From positions 1 through 64,000 of the forward strand of contig NZ_BLIG01000008.1 of assembly GCF_009811415.1 (NCBI RefSeq): a stretch of 64,000 nt of DNA, given 5' to 3'. The stretch is from Alteromonas sp. KUL106. Lineage in GTDB: Bacteria > Pseudomonadota > Gammaproteobacteria > Enterobacterales > Alteromonadaceae. This document shows, piece by piece, positions 55,502 to 64,000 of this stretch. How positions within the stretch are numbered: position 1 is the first letter of the stretch; each line of letters starts with the position of its first letter. A program made the translations under genes and the position numbers. The notes below the pieces were generated by a model that was given only the letters and a program-made list of their open reading frames with translations, was not told where the DNA came from and did not search any database.

Positions 55502-57309
55502 GGCTTGTGCTTAATTCAAATAGCCATGCATCTACCCTGTTCTTTTTTGCCTGTGCTCTGATATTTGTTGGTCTGGGTTTAAGAGACGCTTGGCCCCCCG
55601 ATGAGCCTCGATTTGCCTTAGTCGCAAAAGAGATGGTGAACAGCGGACAGTGGCTTGTGCCCATGCGCGGTGGCGAAATTTATCCAGACAAGCCCCCTGT
55701 GTTTATGTGGTGTATTGCCTTCTTTTACCTTATAACGGGTAGCCTGAAGGTGGCTATGCTCCTGCCTAACGCTATCGCAAGCCTTGTCACGTTGGGGTTA
55801 ACCTACAAGCTATCGCTAAGACTTGCCAATAAAAAAGCGGCAATGTTGAGTATGCTCGTACTTCTATTGAGCCCTCAGTTTCTTATTCAAGCCAAATTCG
55901 CTCAAATAGATGCCCTTGTCGCCTGCCTTATCTGGATTGGCGTCTACGGACTCATTCAGCACTTTTATGTGCATGTTAATTGGCGGTGGTACTTTGCAGC
56001 ATGGTTCTTTATGGGGCTTGGGATCATAACCAAAGGCGTTGGCTTTTTACCTGTCCTTTTATTTATCCCCATTGCATTTTTCGCATTTACCAACGGCTCA
56101 CATCGCGGCAAGTGGTCATTGCGCATGTTGTTTGGCCCCTTAATCATGCTATCAGTTGTGGCGATGTGGCTTGCACCTCTGCTTTATCTTGGTTTGATAA
56201 AACAAGAGCCTCAAATACAACAATACTTGTCGAACATTTTGTTTAAACAAACGGCTGAGCGATATGCCAATGCCTGGCACCACATAGAGCCCTGGTATTA
56301 CTATATTGTTGAAGTTATTCCTGTATTTTGGATAACTCCAATTGCCATACTTGTATCAAAAGCTAAGTCGTTAAAAAATGTACTTACTCACAACCCCGCT
56401 TACTCATCCTTGTTGATATGGGTAATATTGGTTGTCATTTTCTTTAGTATCAGCCCAGGTAAACGTGGTGTTTATGTTTTACCGGCACTGCCTGCGTTGA
56501 GTATGGTTGCAGGTCTGGTACTTGCGAATTCGACTGTATCAAGAGGGTTGGTGCTTTTTGCGCGCGCAGTGACTTCGTTAATCTCTGCCGTTTTATTGAT
56601 TGCTGGCTTAGCACTGCTTTTTCACGAGCCCACCGCTTTTAAGCTGATGACGCGCTTTGACAGCGACAGCGAAACCCTTGTTCGTTTAAGCATTGTATTA
56701 CTTGTAATCGGTTTCGCTGGGCTTTGTACTCATATTGTCTACTATGTTTACAATAAAAAGCGCAACGCAGGGGATGGAGAATTACTCGCCCGCCAATTAC
56801 TGGCATGGCTTTTCATTTTAACTGTAATTCCTTCCACATTCGGTGCATGGCTGCTAAACGACTACCGTACTCCCCGTATAGTCCTTCAAAATGCAGAAAG
56901 CCAAATAAGCAATATGTTGACGAAGGAATCAACTGCCTTCGAGGTAGGGATAGTCAGCTTTAAAGAACAGTATTTGCTTTATTTACCCTTTAAAATGTCT
57001 CATTTTGGTTACCATACTCCGAAAGAAGTAGAAAACGGTACAGCGTGGGCTTGGTTGACCGATACTTCCGAGCCTTCCCGCGAGCAGACAAATATTTCAG
57101 GCCGGCGGGTTAGACCGCCAATACATCAACGCTTTTTGTTAGTTCCAAGTGACTACAAATTTCAATGTGTAGACTTATCACAAGCCACCTCAATGGGTGT
57201 AGCCCACCGTGACGAATGGTTATTGCTTCCTGCCACTGCAGCGAACGCTACCTGTGATTTACCGGCTAATGGCCCCGTTTTTAATAGCTATGACGGCTCA
57301 AGCGATTAA
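55498..57309 (+). CDS. ArnT/PMT-family lipid-linked glycosyltransferase
   Basis: The 603-residue protein has an N-terminal PMT_2 domain with about 11-12 membrane helices and the ArnT-type motif WPPDEPRFALVAKEM followed by YPDKPPVFMW near residues 31-70, holding the catalytic acidic residue. A periplasmic tail follows from about 450. ArnT transfers L-Ara4N to lipid A. Here arnA, arnB and arnD are absent, so the sugar is probably different, as in Francisella FlmK. A GTG start overlaps the preceding stop. Confidence 0.8.
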   Translation: MRLVLNSNSHASTLFFFACALIFVGLGLRDAWPPDEPRFALVAKEMVNSGQWLVPMRGGEIYPDKPPVFMWCIAFFYLITGSLKVAMLLPNAIASLVTLGLTYKLSLRLANKKAAMLSMLVLLLSPQFLIQAKFAQIDALVACLIWIGVYGLIQHFYVHVNWRWYFAAWFFMGLGIITKGVGFLPVLLFIPIAFFAFTNGSHRGKWSLRMLFGPLIMLSVVAMWLAPLLYLGLIKQEPQIQQYLSNILFKQTAERYANAWHHIEPWYYYIVEVIPVFWITPIAILVSKAKSLKNVLTHNPAYSSLLIWVILVVIFFSISPGKRGVYVLPALPALSMVAGLVLANSTVSRGLVLFARAVTSLISAVLLIAGLALLFHEPTAFKLMTRFDSDSETLVRLSIVLLVIGFAGLCTHIVYYVYNKKRNAGDGELLARQLLAWLFILTVIPSTFGAWLLNDYRTPRIVLQNAESQISNMLTKESTAFEVGIVSFKEQYLLYLPFKMSHFGYHTPKEVENGTAWAWLTDTSEPSREQTNISGRRVRPPIHQRFLLVPSDYKFQCVDLSQATSMGVAHRDEWLLLPATAANATCDLPANGPVFNSYDGSSD

Positions 57310-57362
57310 TTAGCTTGGGCGTTCTTAACATTTTGGACTGACATTTATAAAAGTTTTTCCCC

Positions 57363-57395
57363 CTTAAGGTTCTCTTAAGGTCTCGCGTAAATACT
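57363..57395 (+). promoter_or_regulatory. third PmrA/QseB-type box
   Basis: CTTAAGG at 57363-57369 and 57374-57380 repeat with an 11-bp period; AT-rich taaatact (57388-57395) sits at the -10 position seen in the other two boxes. It precedes the hemolysin/acyl-ligase operon by 51 bp. Confidence 0.75.
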
Positions 57396-57413
57396 CATAA
57401 CATCGCAAAACCA

Positions 57414-58169
57414 ATGAGCATGTTTATGAGTCACGTTTTAGCTTCTGTTCCAACCCAGGTTGCTAGTCAGCAACCTGCGATTGTCTCAAAGGAAAAGCCC
57501 GCTATAACCTTTATCGCGGCAAAACATGGACATAATGCCCGCCGCCGTATTGAAGCGTTTATAGCGAGTGGTTTTAAAGCTCGCTACAACGCACGAGTGA
57601 CTTCCTTTATGCCTATGCTGTTTGCTCTTGACGCTAAGGGAGTTAAAGCCGCCGCAGGCGCAAGATTTGCCGCATATGATGGTCAGTATAATTCTCTTTT
57701 CATAGAGCAATACCTTAACACTTCGGTAGAAACTGCCCTCACCCTACAAGGGATAACCGTAAACAGAGCGCATATTGCTGAAGTTGGTAACCTTTTTAGC
57801 AGTGCATCGCGCTATACCCTCCCCTTGTTATTTGCCCTGTTCTTCGTTTTAAAACGATGTGGCAGCAAATATCTGGTTTTCAGTGCGACCTCACAGCTCA
57901 CCTCTTTACTCATGGGCGCGGGTATTCAACTCCTCCCCCTTGTTAAAGCCGATGTGTCAAAACTTAAAGGGAATAGCGATGATTGGGGCACCTATTATGA
58001 CACCGCTCCTCAGGTTACTGCCCTGTCGCTAAATCACGTAACCCAACACATTATTGGCTGCCCTGAACTTAATGCTCATTACCAACGTGCAATTGAGCTT
58101 ATTTCCGCAAATGTGGATGCGTTAACGCAAAATATCTGCACAAAAAAGGAAACAGCGTATGTTGCTTAA
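57414..58169 (+). CDS. thermostable hemolysin-family (T_hemolysin) protein
   Basis: The 251-residue protein shows the T_hemolysin pattern: ARRRIEAFIASGFKARYNA near residues 42-60, SLFIEQYLNTSVE, IAEVGNLFSSASRY, LVFSATSQLTSLL and WGTYYDTAPQVTALSL. The family was named for Vibrio delta-VPH but has an acyltransferase-like (GNAT/autoinducer-synthase) look, and no secretion signal is evident here. As the first gene before an acyl-AMP ligase, an N- or O-acyltransferase role seems likelier than lysis. It overlaps the ligase start by 11 bp. Confidence 0.75.
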   Translation: MSMFMSHVLASVPTQVASQQPAIVSKEKPAITFIAAKHGHNARRRIEAFIASGFKARYNARVTSFMPMLFALDAKGVKAAAGARFAAYDGQYNSLFIEQYLNTSVETALTLQGITVNRAHIAEVGNLFSSASRYTLPLLFALFFVLKRCGSKYLVFSATSQLTSLLMGAGIQLLPLVKADVSKLKGNSDDWGTYYDTAPQVTALSLNHVTQHIIGCPELNAHYQRAIELISANVDALTQNICTKKETAYVA

Positions 58170-59673
58170 TCAGTATATAAATGGGCACGATGATGACGTT
58201 GCGCTGAAATGCAAAGACGGTTCAATGACTTACCGCGCCCTTTTGAGCGCCGTCGAGAACCTCGCAAGCTGGATAACAAACCACAATGCCGAGAGGGTGG
58301 GCATTGCCTTTGACAATAGTTTTGCATGGGTGATTGCTGATTTAGCCTGCCAACAGGCTGACGTCTGCTGTGTCCCCGTTCCGTTATTTTTTAGCACTTC
58401 CCAACAAGAACATGTATTAAATGAGAGCCAGTGTCACTTTTTATTGACCAATCGCGGTGGTGAACTAAGTGAATGGAGTGAGTCACCGACTGTTATTGAT
58501 AGCGAAAACGACATTGTCGCTCATCCGCTCAAACATGACGCTCGTGTATACACACCTGTAGGTACTAACAAAATAACCTTTACTTCAGGCTCTACGGGCT
58601 CACCGAAAGGCGTGTGCCTGTCAACTGAATCGCAATGGAAAGTTGCCCATTCTATTGAGCGCGCTGTTCAACCAGAAATAGTTAACCACCTGTGTTTACT
58701 GCCATTGTCTACCCTACTTGAAAATATTGCAGGTGTTTACGCCCCTCTGTACCACGGCGGCACGGTTTATTTAGCCACGGCATCTGAGCGCGGATTTCAA
58801 GGAAGCAAACTCGTCAATCCAAACGCTCTGCTGTCACTGATAGACCGCGTTCAACCAACGTCTGTGATCTTGGTGCCCGACTTACTTATGGTGCTAGTAC
58901 AGGCATGTAATCAGGGCTGGACACCACCTTCATCACTAATGTTCATTGCTGTTGGCGGTGCACATGTAGCGCCCACTTTGCTGGCGCAAGCTCAAGCGAA
59001 GGGACTACCAGTATTTGAAGGTTATGGCTTATCTGAAGCGGTATCAGTATCAACATTGAACACGCCCAATTGCAATACGATGGGCAGTGCTGGAAAAACG
59101 CTTGGTCATAATCAACTGCACATTGAAGAGGGTGAAATTGTAGTTACAGGCAACCACTTTCTGGGCTATCTGAATCAACCTTCCTCATTTTATCCGACCC
59201 AGGTCAGAACCGGCGATTTAGGCTTTTTTTCTGACAACACACTTACGCTGAATGGGCGTATAAAAAACATAATGGTGAACAGCTTTGGCAGAAATGTATC
59301 GCCAGAGTGGATTGAATCTTTATTGCTGGGAACAGGACTGTTTAGGCAGGCTTTGGTGTATTGCGAAGCTAAACCCTACTGTGTCGCGCTCCTCGTCCCC
59401 GTTTCCAATACTATTTCTAATACACAGGTTCAAAGCACCGTGGCGCTTATCAATAAGCAGTTACCTGACTATGCGCAAGTTGTTAATTTCGCCACCATCG
59501 GTCTTTGTACGCCAGAAAACCAACTGCTTACCCCAACGGGAAAACTGAAGCGTGACGCAATAATTGCCCGCTACGCGACTGACTTAGACATGCTCTACCA
59601 GGGCCAAGACCAACACCAGTACAGCGTTCAAAGTACAACAGCATTTTCTTCTCAATTTGTTATCAAGGAATAA
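58159..59673 (+). CDS. AMP-forming acyl ligase
   Basis: The 504-residue ANL-family enzyme has the P-loop TFTSGSTGSPKG near 141-152, FEGYGLSEAVSVS, RTGDLG and a C-terminal PTGKLKRDAI segment with the catalytic lysine. It should activate a fatty or other carboxylic acid to acyl-AMP and then acyl-CoA, or an acylated partner. No carrier-protein domain is fused. It overlaps the hemolysin-family gene and is 3 bp from the next gene. Confidence 0.85.
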   Translation: MLLNQYINGHDDDVALKCKDGSMTYRALLSAVENLASWITNHNAERVGIAFDNSFAWVIADLACQQADVCCVPVPLFFSTSQQEHVLNESQCHFLLTNRGGELSEWSESPTVIDSENDIVAHPLKHDARVYTPVGTNKITFTSGSTGSPKGVCLSTESQWKVAHSIERAVQPEIVNHLCLLPLSTLLENIAGVYAPLYHGGTVYLATASERGFQGSKLVNPNALLSLIDRVQPTSVILVPDLLMVLVQACNQGWTPPSSLMFIAVGGAHVAPTLLAQAQAKGLPVFEGYGLSEAVSVSTLNTPNCNTMGSAGKTLGHNQLHIEEGEIVVTGNHFLGYLNQPSSFYPTQVRTGDLGFFSDNTLTLNGRIKNIMVNSFGRNVSPEWIESLLLGTGLFRQALVYCEAKPYCVALLVPVSNTISNTQVQSTVALINKQLPDYAQVVNFATIGLCTPENQLLTPTGKLKRDAIIARYATDLDMLYQGQDQHQYSVQSTTAFSSQFVIKE

Positions 59674-59676
59674 TTT

Positions 59677-60348
59677 ATGAATTTCTATCAGCAACTTCAA
59701 AGCAACACCGAACATGCCAGACAGTCATTCTTACAGGCGCCGATTATACAACGCTGCTTTAACGGTGATTTTAGCCTAAACGACTATATTGCCTTTCTTC
59801 AACAGGCTTATCATCACGTTAAGTTTACTGTTCCCCTGCTTATGGCTACAGGTGCCAAACTCAACGAAGATAAGGAATGGCTAAGAGAAGCAATTGGTGA
59901 ATACATTGAAGAAGAAATGGGTCACCAAGAGTGGATCCTTAACGACCTTGCAGCCTGTGGCGTTGATAAAGAACAGGCAAGGAAAAGTCAGCCTGCACCC
60001 GCCACCGAATTAATGGTTGCCTATGCTTTTGATGCAATAGCGCGCAAAAGCCCACTCTATTTTTTTGGCATGGTATTCGTTTTAGAGGGCACAAGTATTG
60101 CGCTTGCCGACGCGGCTGCAAAACAAATCAAAGACAAGTTATCACTGCCTAAATCAGCGTTTAAATACCTTACCTCTCACGGTGCGCTAGACCAAGAGCA
60201 CATTGTTTTCTTTGAAGGGCTTATGAACAAAATTACTGACCCCAAAGAGCAGCAAATGATCATTCACAGCGCGAACATGTTTTATCGCTTATACGGAGAT
60301 ATCTTTCGCGAATTAACACCCGAACACGGTTTGGAACAGGTTGCTTGA
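59677..60348 (+). CDS. TenA/haem-oxygenase-like diiron protein
   Basis: The 223-residue all-helical protein has a ligand pattern of haem-oxygenase-like diiron oxidases: E79/H83 (EEEMGHQEW), E137 (FVLEGTS), H168/D172/H175 (SHGALDQEH). Family members include the 1-alkene-forming UndA and N-oxygenases. With an acyl ligase next to it, oxidation of an activated acyl chain or of its amine partner is plausible. A thiaminase role is unlikely, since no thiamine genes are near. Ligand positions are by motif and need a structure check. Confidence 0.7.
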   Translation: MNFYQQLQSNTEHARQSFLQAPIIQRCFNGDFSLNDYIAFLQQAYHHVKFTVPLLMATGAKLNEDKEWLREAIGEYIEEEMGHQEWILNDLAACGVDKEQARKSQPAPATELMVAYAFDAIARKSPLYFFGMVFVLEGTSIALADAAAKQIKDKLSLPKSAFKYLTSHGALDQEHIVFFEGLMNKITDPKEQQMIIHSANMFYRLYGDIFRELTPEHGLEQVA

Positions 60349-60413
60349 ATTCAAGGGTTTACCTCTGGTGCTTATCCCCCGAGGTAAACTGCTAACACGT
60401 TAAGGTAAATACA

Positions 60414-61259
60414 ATGAATATTCAGTGGCGTAATCAAGTGGTACTTCTTACAGGTGCAACTGGCGGTATTGGTCAAGCAATAGCCAAGGCGCTTGATGAA
60501 AAAGGCGCGCACATTATCCTAACTGGCAGAAGTAAGGCAAAGCTCGAACAGCTGCAACAAAATTTAACCCTTCATCATACCGCCGTTGTGGCTGACATTA
60601 CGTCAGATGAAGGCAGAGATAGAGTAGTAAGTGCCTGCCAACGACTTCCTTTAAGTATTCTGGTTAACAATGCTGGCATTACCTATGTGGGCGAGTTTGG
60701 GGGCACTCCTATCGAGTCAATTGTGTCGACAAATATGCTGGCTCCGATGCTACTAACCCAACGCCTACTGCCGTTACTCGAACGTAGACCGTCTGCGCAC
60801 GTCGTGAATGTAGGCTCTGCTTTTGGAAGCATAGGTTTTGCTGCGCACGGAACCTACTGCGCAACTAAATTCGCTTTGAAAGGCTGGACGGAAGCGATGC
60901 ACAGAGAATTCAGCGATAGCAAAATTAAATTTCACTATCTAGCGCCACGCGCAACGCGTACCGACATAAATGACGAACGCGCTAATGCGCTAAATGAGGC
61001 ATTGGGCAACCAGACAGACGAGCCTGATGCAGTAGCACAAGCATTCATTAAACAGTTAGAAAACAATTTGCCAAGGGTCGCGCTCGGACGTGCTGAACGC
61101 TTTTTTGCCAAGCTTAACGCGCTAGTTCCCAGTGTTGTTGACAATGCGTTGGCAAAGAAACTTCCAACAATTAAACGCTATGCCTTTCAAAAAACGCAAT
61201 CACAAGACAAACAGACCAGCGCTCAAAACGATACCCGTCTGGGTAACAAGCTGGTTTAA
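60414..61259 (+). CDS. short-chain dehydrogenase/reductase
   Basis: The 281-residue SDR has the cofactor loop TGATGGIG at 13-20, NNAG near 85-88 and the catalytic S135, Y148 and K152 (TYCATK). The R in TGRSKAK favours NADPH. The substrate is unknown; the neighbours suggest a keto- or hydroxy-acyl intermediate. A basic C-terminal tail of about 30 residues follows the fold. Confidence 0.8.
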   Translation: MNIQWRNQVVLLTGATGGIGQAIAKALDEKGAHIILTGRSKAKLEQLQQNLTLHHTAVVADITSDEGRDRVVSACQRLPLSILVNNAGITYVGEFGGTPIESIVSTNMLAPMLLTQRLLPLLERRPSAHVVNVGSAFGSIGFAAHGTYCATKFALKGWTEAMHREFSDSKIKFHYLAPRATRTDINDERANALNEALGNQTDEPDAVAQAFIKQLENNLPRVALGRAERFFAKLNALVPSVVDNALAKKLPTIKRYAFQKTQSQDKQTSAQNDTRLGNKLV

Positions 61260-61274
61260 CACGAGGACATTATT

Positions 61275-61976
61275 ATGAAGAAATTAACCACGCTTAGCAC
61301 CACGGTAATTCTAGGACTCGGTCTGGCATTAAGTCACACTGCTATGGCTCAAGCTAACGAAGTCACAGAAAGTACAGCGCCGACATCAGCCTTAAGCGAA
61401 ACGGCTACCAGCCCTTTAAAGACACTTCAGCATCAGTGGGCACATATTAACTATGAACTTGATGACGCAGAAAAGGAAAAAGCATTCGTCGCCCTTATTA
61501 ATACCGCTAAATCTTTCGTAAAGGCAGAACCCAATAACCCTGAGTTATTGATTTGGCAAGGCATAATTCAATCCAGTACAGCCGGTTCCAAGGGCGGCCT
61601 TGGTGCTCTGGACTACGCAAAGGATGCTCGTAAGAGTTTTGAACAAGCAATGCGATTGGACGAAAACGCCCTTTCTGGTTCAGCCATGACCAGTTTGGGC
61701 GTTTTGTATCATAAGCTGCCTGGTTGGCCCATCAGCTTCGGTAATGACAAAAAAGCAGAAAAGCTGCTAAAGCATGCGCTTGAAATAAACCCTGACGGAA
61801 TAGATCCCAACTATTTCTACGCGGAGTATTTATTCGATAACGGTAAATATGACGAAGCACTGAAATTCGCTAAGAAAGCGCAGAATGCCCCCGCCCGCAG
61901 CGATCGACCTATTGCTGACTTAGGTCGCAAAAGGGAAGTCGCTTTACTGGAAGCGAAAATAGCACGTAAAAGCTAA
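61275..61976 (+). CDS. periplasmic TPR-like protein
   Basis: The 233-residue precursor has a signal peptide ending AMA-QAN and helical repeats of TPR type (EPNNPELLIWQGIIQSST, DENALSGSAMTSLGVLY, ALEINPDGIDPNYFYAEYL). It is likely a periplasmic scaffold. It starts 15 bp after the SDR stop and ends the five-gene operon. The gap to the next gene is 180 bp. Confidence 0.75.
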   Translation: MKKLTTLSTTVILGLGLALSHTAMAQANEVTESTAPTSALSETATSPLKTLQHQWAHINYELDDAEKEKAFVALINTAKSFVKAEPNNPELLIWQGIIQSSTAGSKGGLGALDYAKDARKSFEQAMRLDENALSGSAMTSLGVLYHKLPGWPISFGNDKKAEKLLKHALEINPDGIDPNYFYAEYLFDNGKYDEALKFAKKAQNAPARSDRPIADLGRKREVALLEAKIARKS

Positions 61977-62155
61977 CGCGCTTTACAAGACAAGATAAGG
62001 AAGACTGGGTGTGCAGCTTCTTCCTTATCGTTACTGCGATGTATACGCCCTCCCGCATTATTTAAAATAGATTCAGGTTATTGGTATGTATAAATTGTAT
62101 ACACTTCTCATCTACCGCTAGCCCTCCTATTATGGAAGAAAAAAGGAGTGGCCTA

Positions 62156-63322
62156 ATGCCAAAAATTCCACGTTCCTCAGACAACGACTACACCCATGAT
62201 ATGAGTCAGTCGCGCCGCGACTTTATAGCACGTGAAACTGGCGTTTCGCTAAACCACTTAGGGCACTACTCCATACCGCCAGACTCTCTGTCGGGCAATA
62301 TTGAAAATTTTACCGGTGTCGCACAAGTCCCCATTGGATTTGCCGGCCCCATGTTAGTCAACGGAGAGCATGCCAAGGGGGAATTTTACGTTCCCATGGC
62401 AACCACAGAAGGCACCTTGACCGCCAGTTACAGCAGGGGCATGCGCCTAACAAGAGAGGCTGGCGGTATAACCACCACGGTTATTGACGACGCCATGCAG
62501 CGCGCCCCCATGTTCGCTTTTACCAATGCAAGAGAGGCCTTGGCATTCGGGAAGTGGGTCGAGCAAAATTTCGATGCAATTAAACAAGCCTGTGATAGCA
62601 CCACCAGCGTTGGAAAGCTCAGAGATATTGAGCAGTATGCTGCCTCTAAGCTGCGCTGGCTTAGATTTAACTTCACCTGCGGCGATGCAGCGGGCCAAAA
62701 TATGGTTAGCAAAGCAACGAAAGCAGGCTGCGAGTGGATTCAGGCGAATTATTCAGCCCCAATTGACCATTTTGTGCTTGCAGCAAACCTTGATACCGAT
62801 AAAAAGCACTCTCACTTAAATTCTTTGCGCACACGCGGTAAACGTGTGGTGGCAGAAGTTACCCTGCCTAAGCGGCTAATGACAGACATTATGCATTGCC
62901 CGCCAGAAGCCCTGTTTAAGCAGCGCCAATATTCAAATATGGGCGCATTTATGGCTGGAAGCGTGAATAATGGTGCCCATTTTGCCAACGGTATAACGGC
63001 AATGTTTATTGCTTGCGGACAAGATGTTGCCAATGTCGCTGAATCGTCAGCTGGTTTTACCTACGCCGAGATTACGCCAAATGGCGACTATTATTTCTCG
63101 GTGACCATTCCTTCACTCATTGTTGCCACCTATGGCGGAGGGACGGGGTTAGCCACCCAGAATGAGTGTCTACGTGTACTTGGCTGCACAGAAAAAGGGA
63201 GCGTAAATAAGTTTGCTGAAATTGTCGCTGCCACGGTTTTATCAGGCGACCTTTCCCTTAGCTCTGCCGTTGTGGCCGATGAATGGGTAAGCAGTCATGA
63301 ACGATTAGGAAGAAATCGATAA
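62156..63322 (+). CDS. hydroxymethylglutaryl-CoA reductase (class I-like)
   Basis: The 388-residue enzyme has the four catalytic residues of NADPH-dependent HMG-CoA reductase: E85 (ATTEGTL), a lysine near 216 (LDTDKK), D290 (CGQDVAN) and H381 (SSHERLGRN). The length and GGGTGLATQ motif fit the class I / archaeal-eukaryotic type. It makes mevalonate. The start is the ATG at 62156, about 8 bp after AAGGAG; upstream in-frame ATGs lack this site. No other mevalonate-pathway gene is in the window. Confidence 0.88.
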   Translation: MPKIPRSSDNDYTHDMSQSRRDFIARETGVSLNHLGHYSIPPDSLSGNIENFTGVAQVPIGFAGPMLVNGEHAKGEFYVPMATTEGTLTASYSRGMRLTREAGGITTTVIDDAMQRAPMFAFTNAREALAFGKWVEQNFDAIKQACDSTTSVGKLRDIEQYAASKLRWLRFNFTCGDAAGQNMVSKATKAGCEWIQANYSAPIDHFVLAANLDTDKKHSHLNSLRTRGKRVVAEVTLPKRLMTDIMHCPPEALFKQRQYSNMGAFMAGSVNNGAHFANGITAMFIACGQDVANVAESSAGFTYAEITPNGDYYFSVTIPSLIVATYGGGTGLATQNECLRVLGCTEKGSVNKFAEIVAATVLSGDLSLSSAVVADEWVSSHERLGRNR

Positions 63323-63417
63323 ACCTGATTTAAAAAGGGGGTGGATTCAAACCTTACGCTTTTGCTAAATGAAAGAAAGCCCAGCAAAGATGAAGCCCCT
63401 ATGCCTGACCAAATTAG

Positions 63418-63786
63418 CTAGATAACCGGAGCGTTTGGGCGTGTAACCACAAAGTACGCACCTATTCCCATAAATAGGCCAATACCGATGTAAGCGGGAA
63501 TAGGCATGGATGCTAACAGACACACTAAAATAAAACTTAAAAGCATACTGCAACAGGCAATGCATTTAACTTTTTTCGATATCGCGCCATGCTTGCGCCA
63601 TGCAACAAGGCTGGGGCCGTATTTGGGATGCTGTATGAGCCAGTTCTCAAGACGTGGCGAGGATTTCGTAAAACAGAAAAGTGCACCTATCAAAAAGACC
63701 GTGGTTGGCATGACGGGCAAAAATGCGCCAATTATTCCTAAAAGCGTTAAGACCAATCCCAGCGATAAAAACAGCACATTTTTCAT
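63418..63786 (-). CDS. YbaN/DUF454-family inner-membrane protein
   Basis: The 122-residue protein has hydrophobic segments near 5-25 and 80-115 and the DUF454 core GIIGAFLPVMPTTVFLIGALFCFTKSSPR. Its function is unknown. The start is placed at 63786 because YbaN proteins begin directly with the first membrane helix; a TTG at 63813 next to aaggag would add nine residues. It converges with the HMG-CoA reductase gene. Confidence 0.7.
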   Translation of the reverse strand: MKNVLFLSLGLVLTLLGIIGAFLPVMPTTVFLIGALFCFTKSSPRLENWLIQHPKYGPSLVAWRKHGAISKKVKCIACCSMLLSFILVCLLASMPIPAYIGIGLFMGIGAYFVVTRPNAPVI

Positions 63787-64000
63787 AAAATAATCACGCC
63801 CAATTTTATCCAACTCCTTGATAGGTGTTATGACTCAACACCAACTAAACACCTCTCCAACGTGTTTTTTATACCAAGATTTAAGACAGAATGGATCTGA
63901 ACAGACTTGTCGTAAATCAAACCTACCTTTTAACCATACGCCAAAATGACAAAGTTTCCATCTACATAGGTCTAATTTAGTAGGCTTAACCCAAGTTCTT
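63787..64000. other. end of window, no feature recognised
   Basis: The last 214 bp are AT-rich and show no complete gene, repeat or clear promoter. Confidence 0.5.

Overview
The window reads as chromosomal DNA of a marine gammaproteobacterium of the Alteromonas type. The evidence is the housekeeping gene order (zapE/zapG-degQ-degS; murA-ibaG-mlaBCDEF; yrbG-kdsD-kdsC-lptC-lptA-lptB-rpoN-hpf-ptsN-rapZ-npr-mgtE; rplM-rpsI-petABC-sspA-sspB), moderate GC and a class I-like HMG-CoA reductase. The genus is an inference from gene order and protein style; no database was searched.

Layout. (1) 1-2359 is a tail of integron-type gene cassettes: small AT-rich genes separated by attC-like folded sites, including a perfect 12-bp pairing between the start and end of one cassette. 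No integrase is visible. (2) 2474-3529 is a YbjQ-type protein with a C-terminal zinc ribbon. (3) About 3766-10955 is a Tn7-like transposition operon on the minus strand (tnsA-tnsB-tnsC-tniQ-tnsD-like plus a ParD-like gene), with two TniQ-family proteins, no tnsE and no CRISPR-Cas. (4) 11641-21359 is a defence island: an Mrr-type endonuclease, then hsdR-hsdS, an ATPase/HNH pair resembling Septu PtuAB embedded in the operon, then hsdM. It ends in a terminator and three iteron-like repeats that abut the 3' end of a yebC/yeeN gene.

(5) 21508-49807 is conserved core: cell division (zapE, zapG), periplasmic proteolysis (degQ, degS), peptidoglycan precursor synthesis (murA), retrograde phospholipid transport (mla), LPS Kdo synthesis and export (kdsD, kdsC, lptCAB), sigma-54 with nitrogen-PTS genes, MgtE, and the bc1 complex with sspAB and rplM-rpsI. 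Interrupting it at 41906-44518 are an orphan OmpR-type regulator with a degenerate receiver and, divergently, two secreted spondin-domain proteins, one a lipoprotein with a collagen-like stalk.

(6) 50188-61976 is the most unusual part. A QseB/PmrA-type two-component system is followed by a cupredoxin, an FTR1-like membrane protein lacking the REXXE motif and an outer-membrane protein. Next comes a GT2/VTT/ArnT-like envelope-glycosylation operon, then a five-gene operon of thermostable-hemolysin-family protein, acyl-AMP ligase, TenA/haem-oxygenase-like diiron protein, SDR and TPR protein. Each of the three operons is preceded by the same 11-bp-period CTTAAGG direct repeat (50188, 54032, 57363) about 8 bp from a possible -10 box, the form of a PmrA/QseB box. 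I infer one envelope-stress regulon in which the regulator controls itself, a lipid A-type glycosylation module and an uncharacterised lipid or fatty-acid tailoring pathway. (7) 62156-63786 holds HMG-CoA reductase and a convergent YbaN-family membrane protein.
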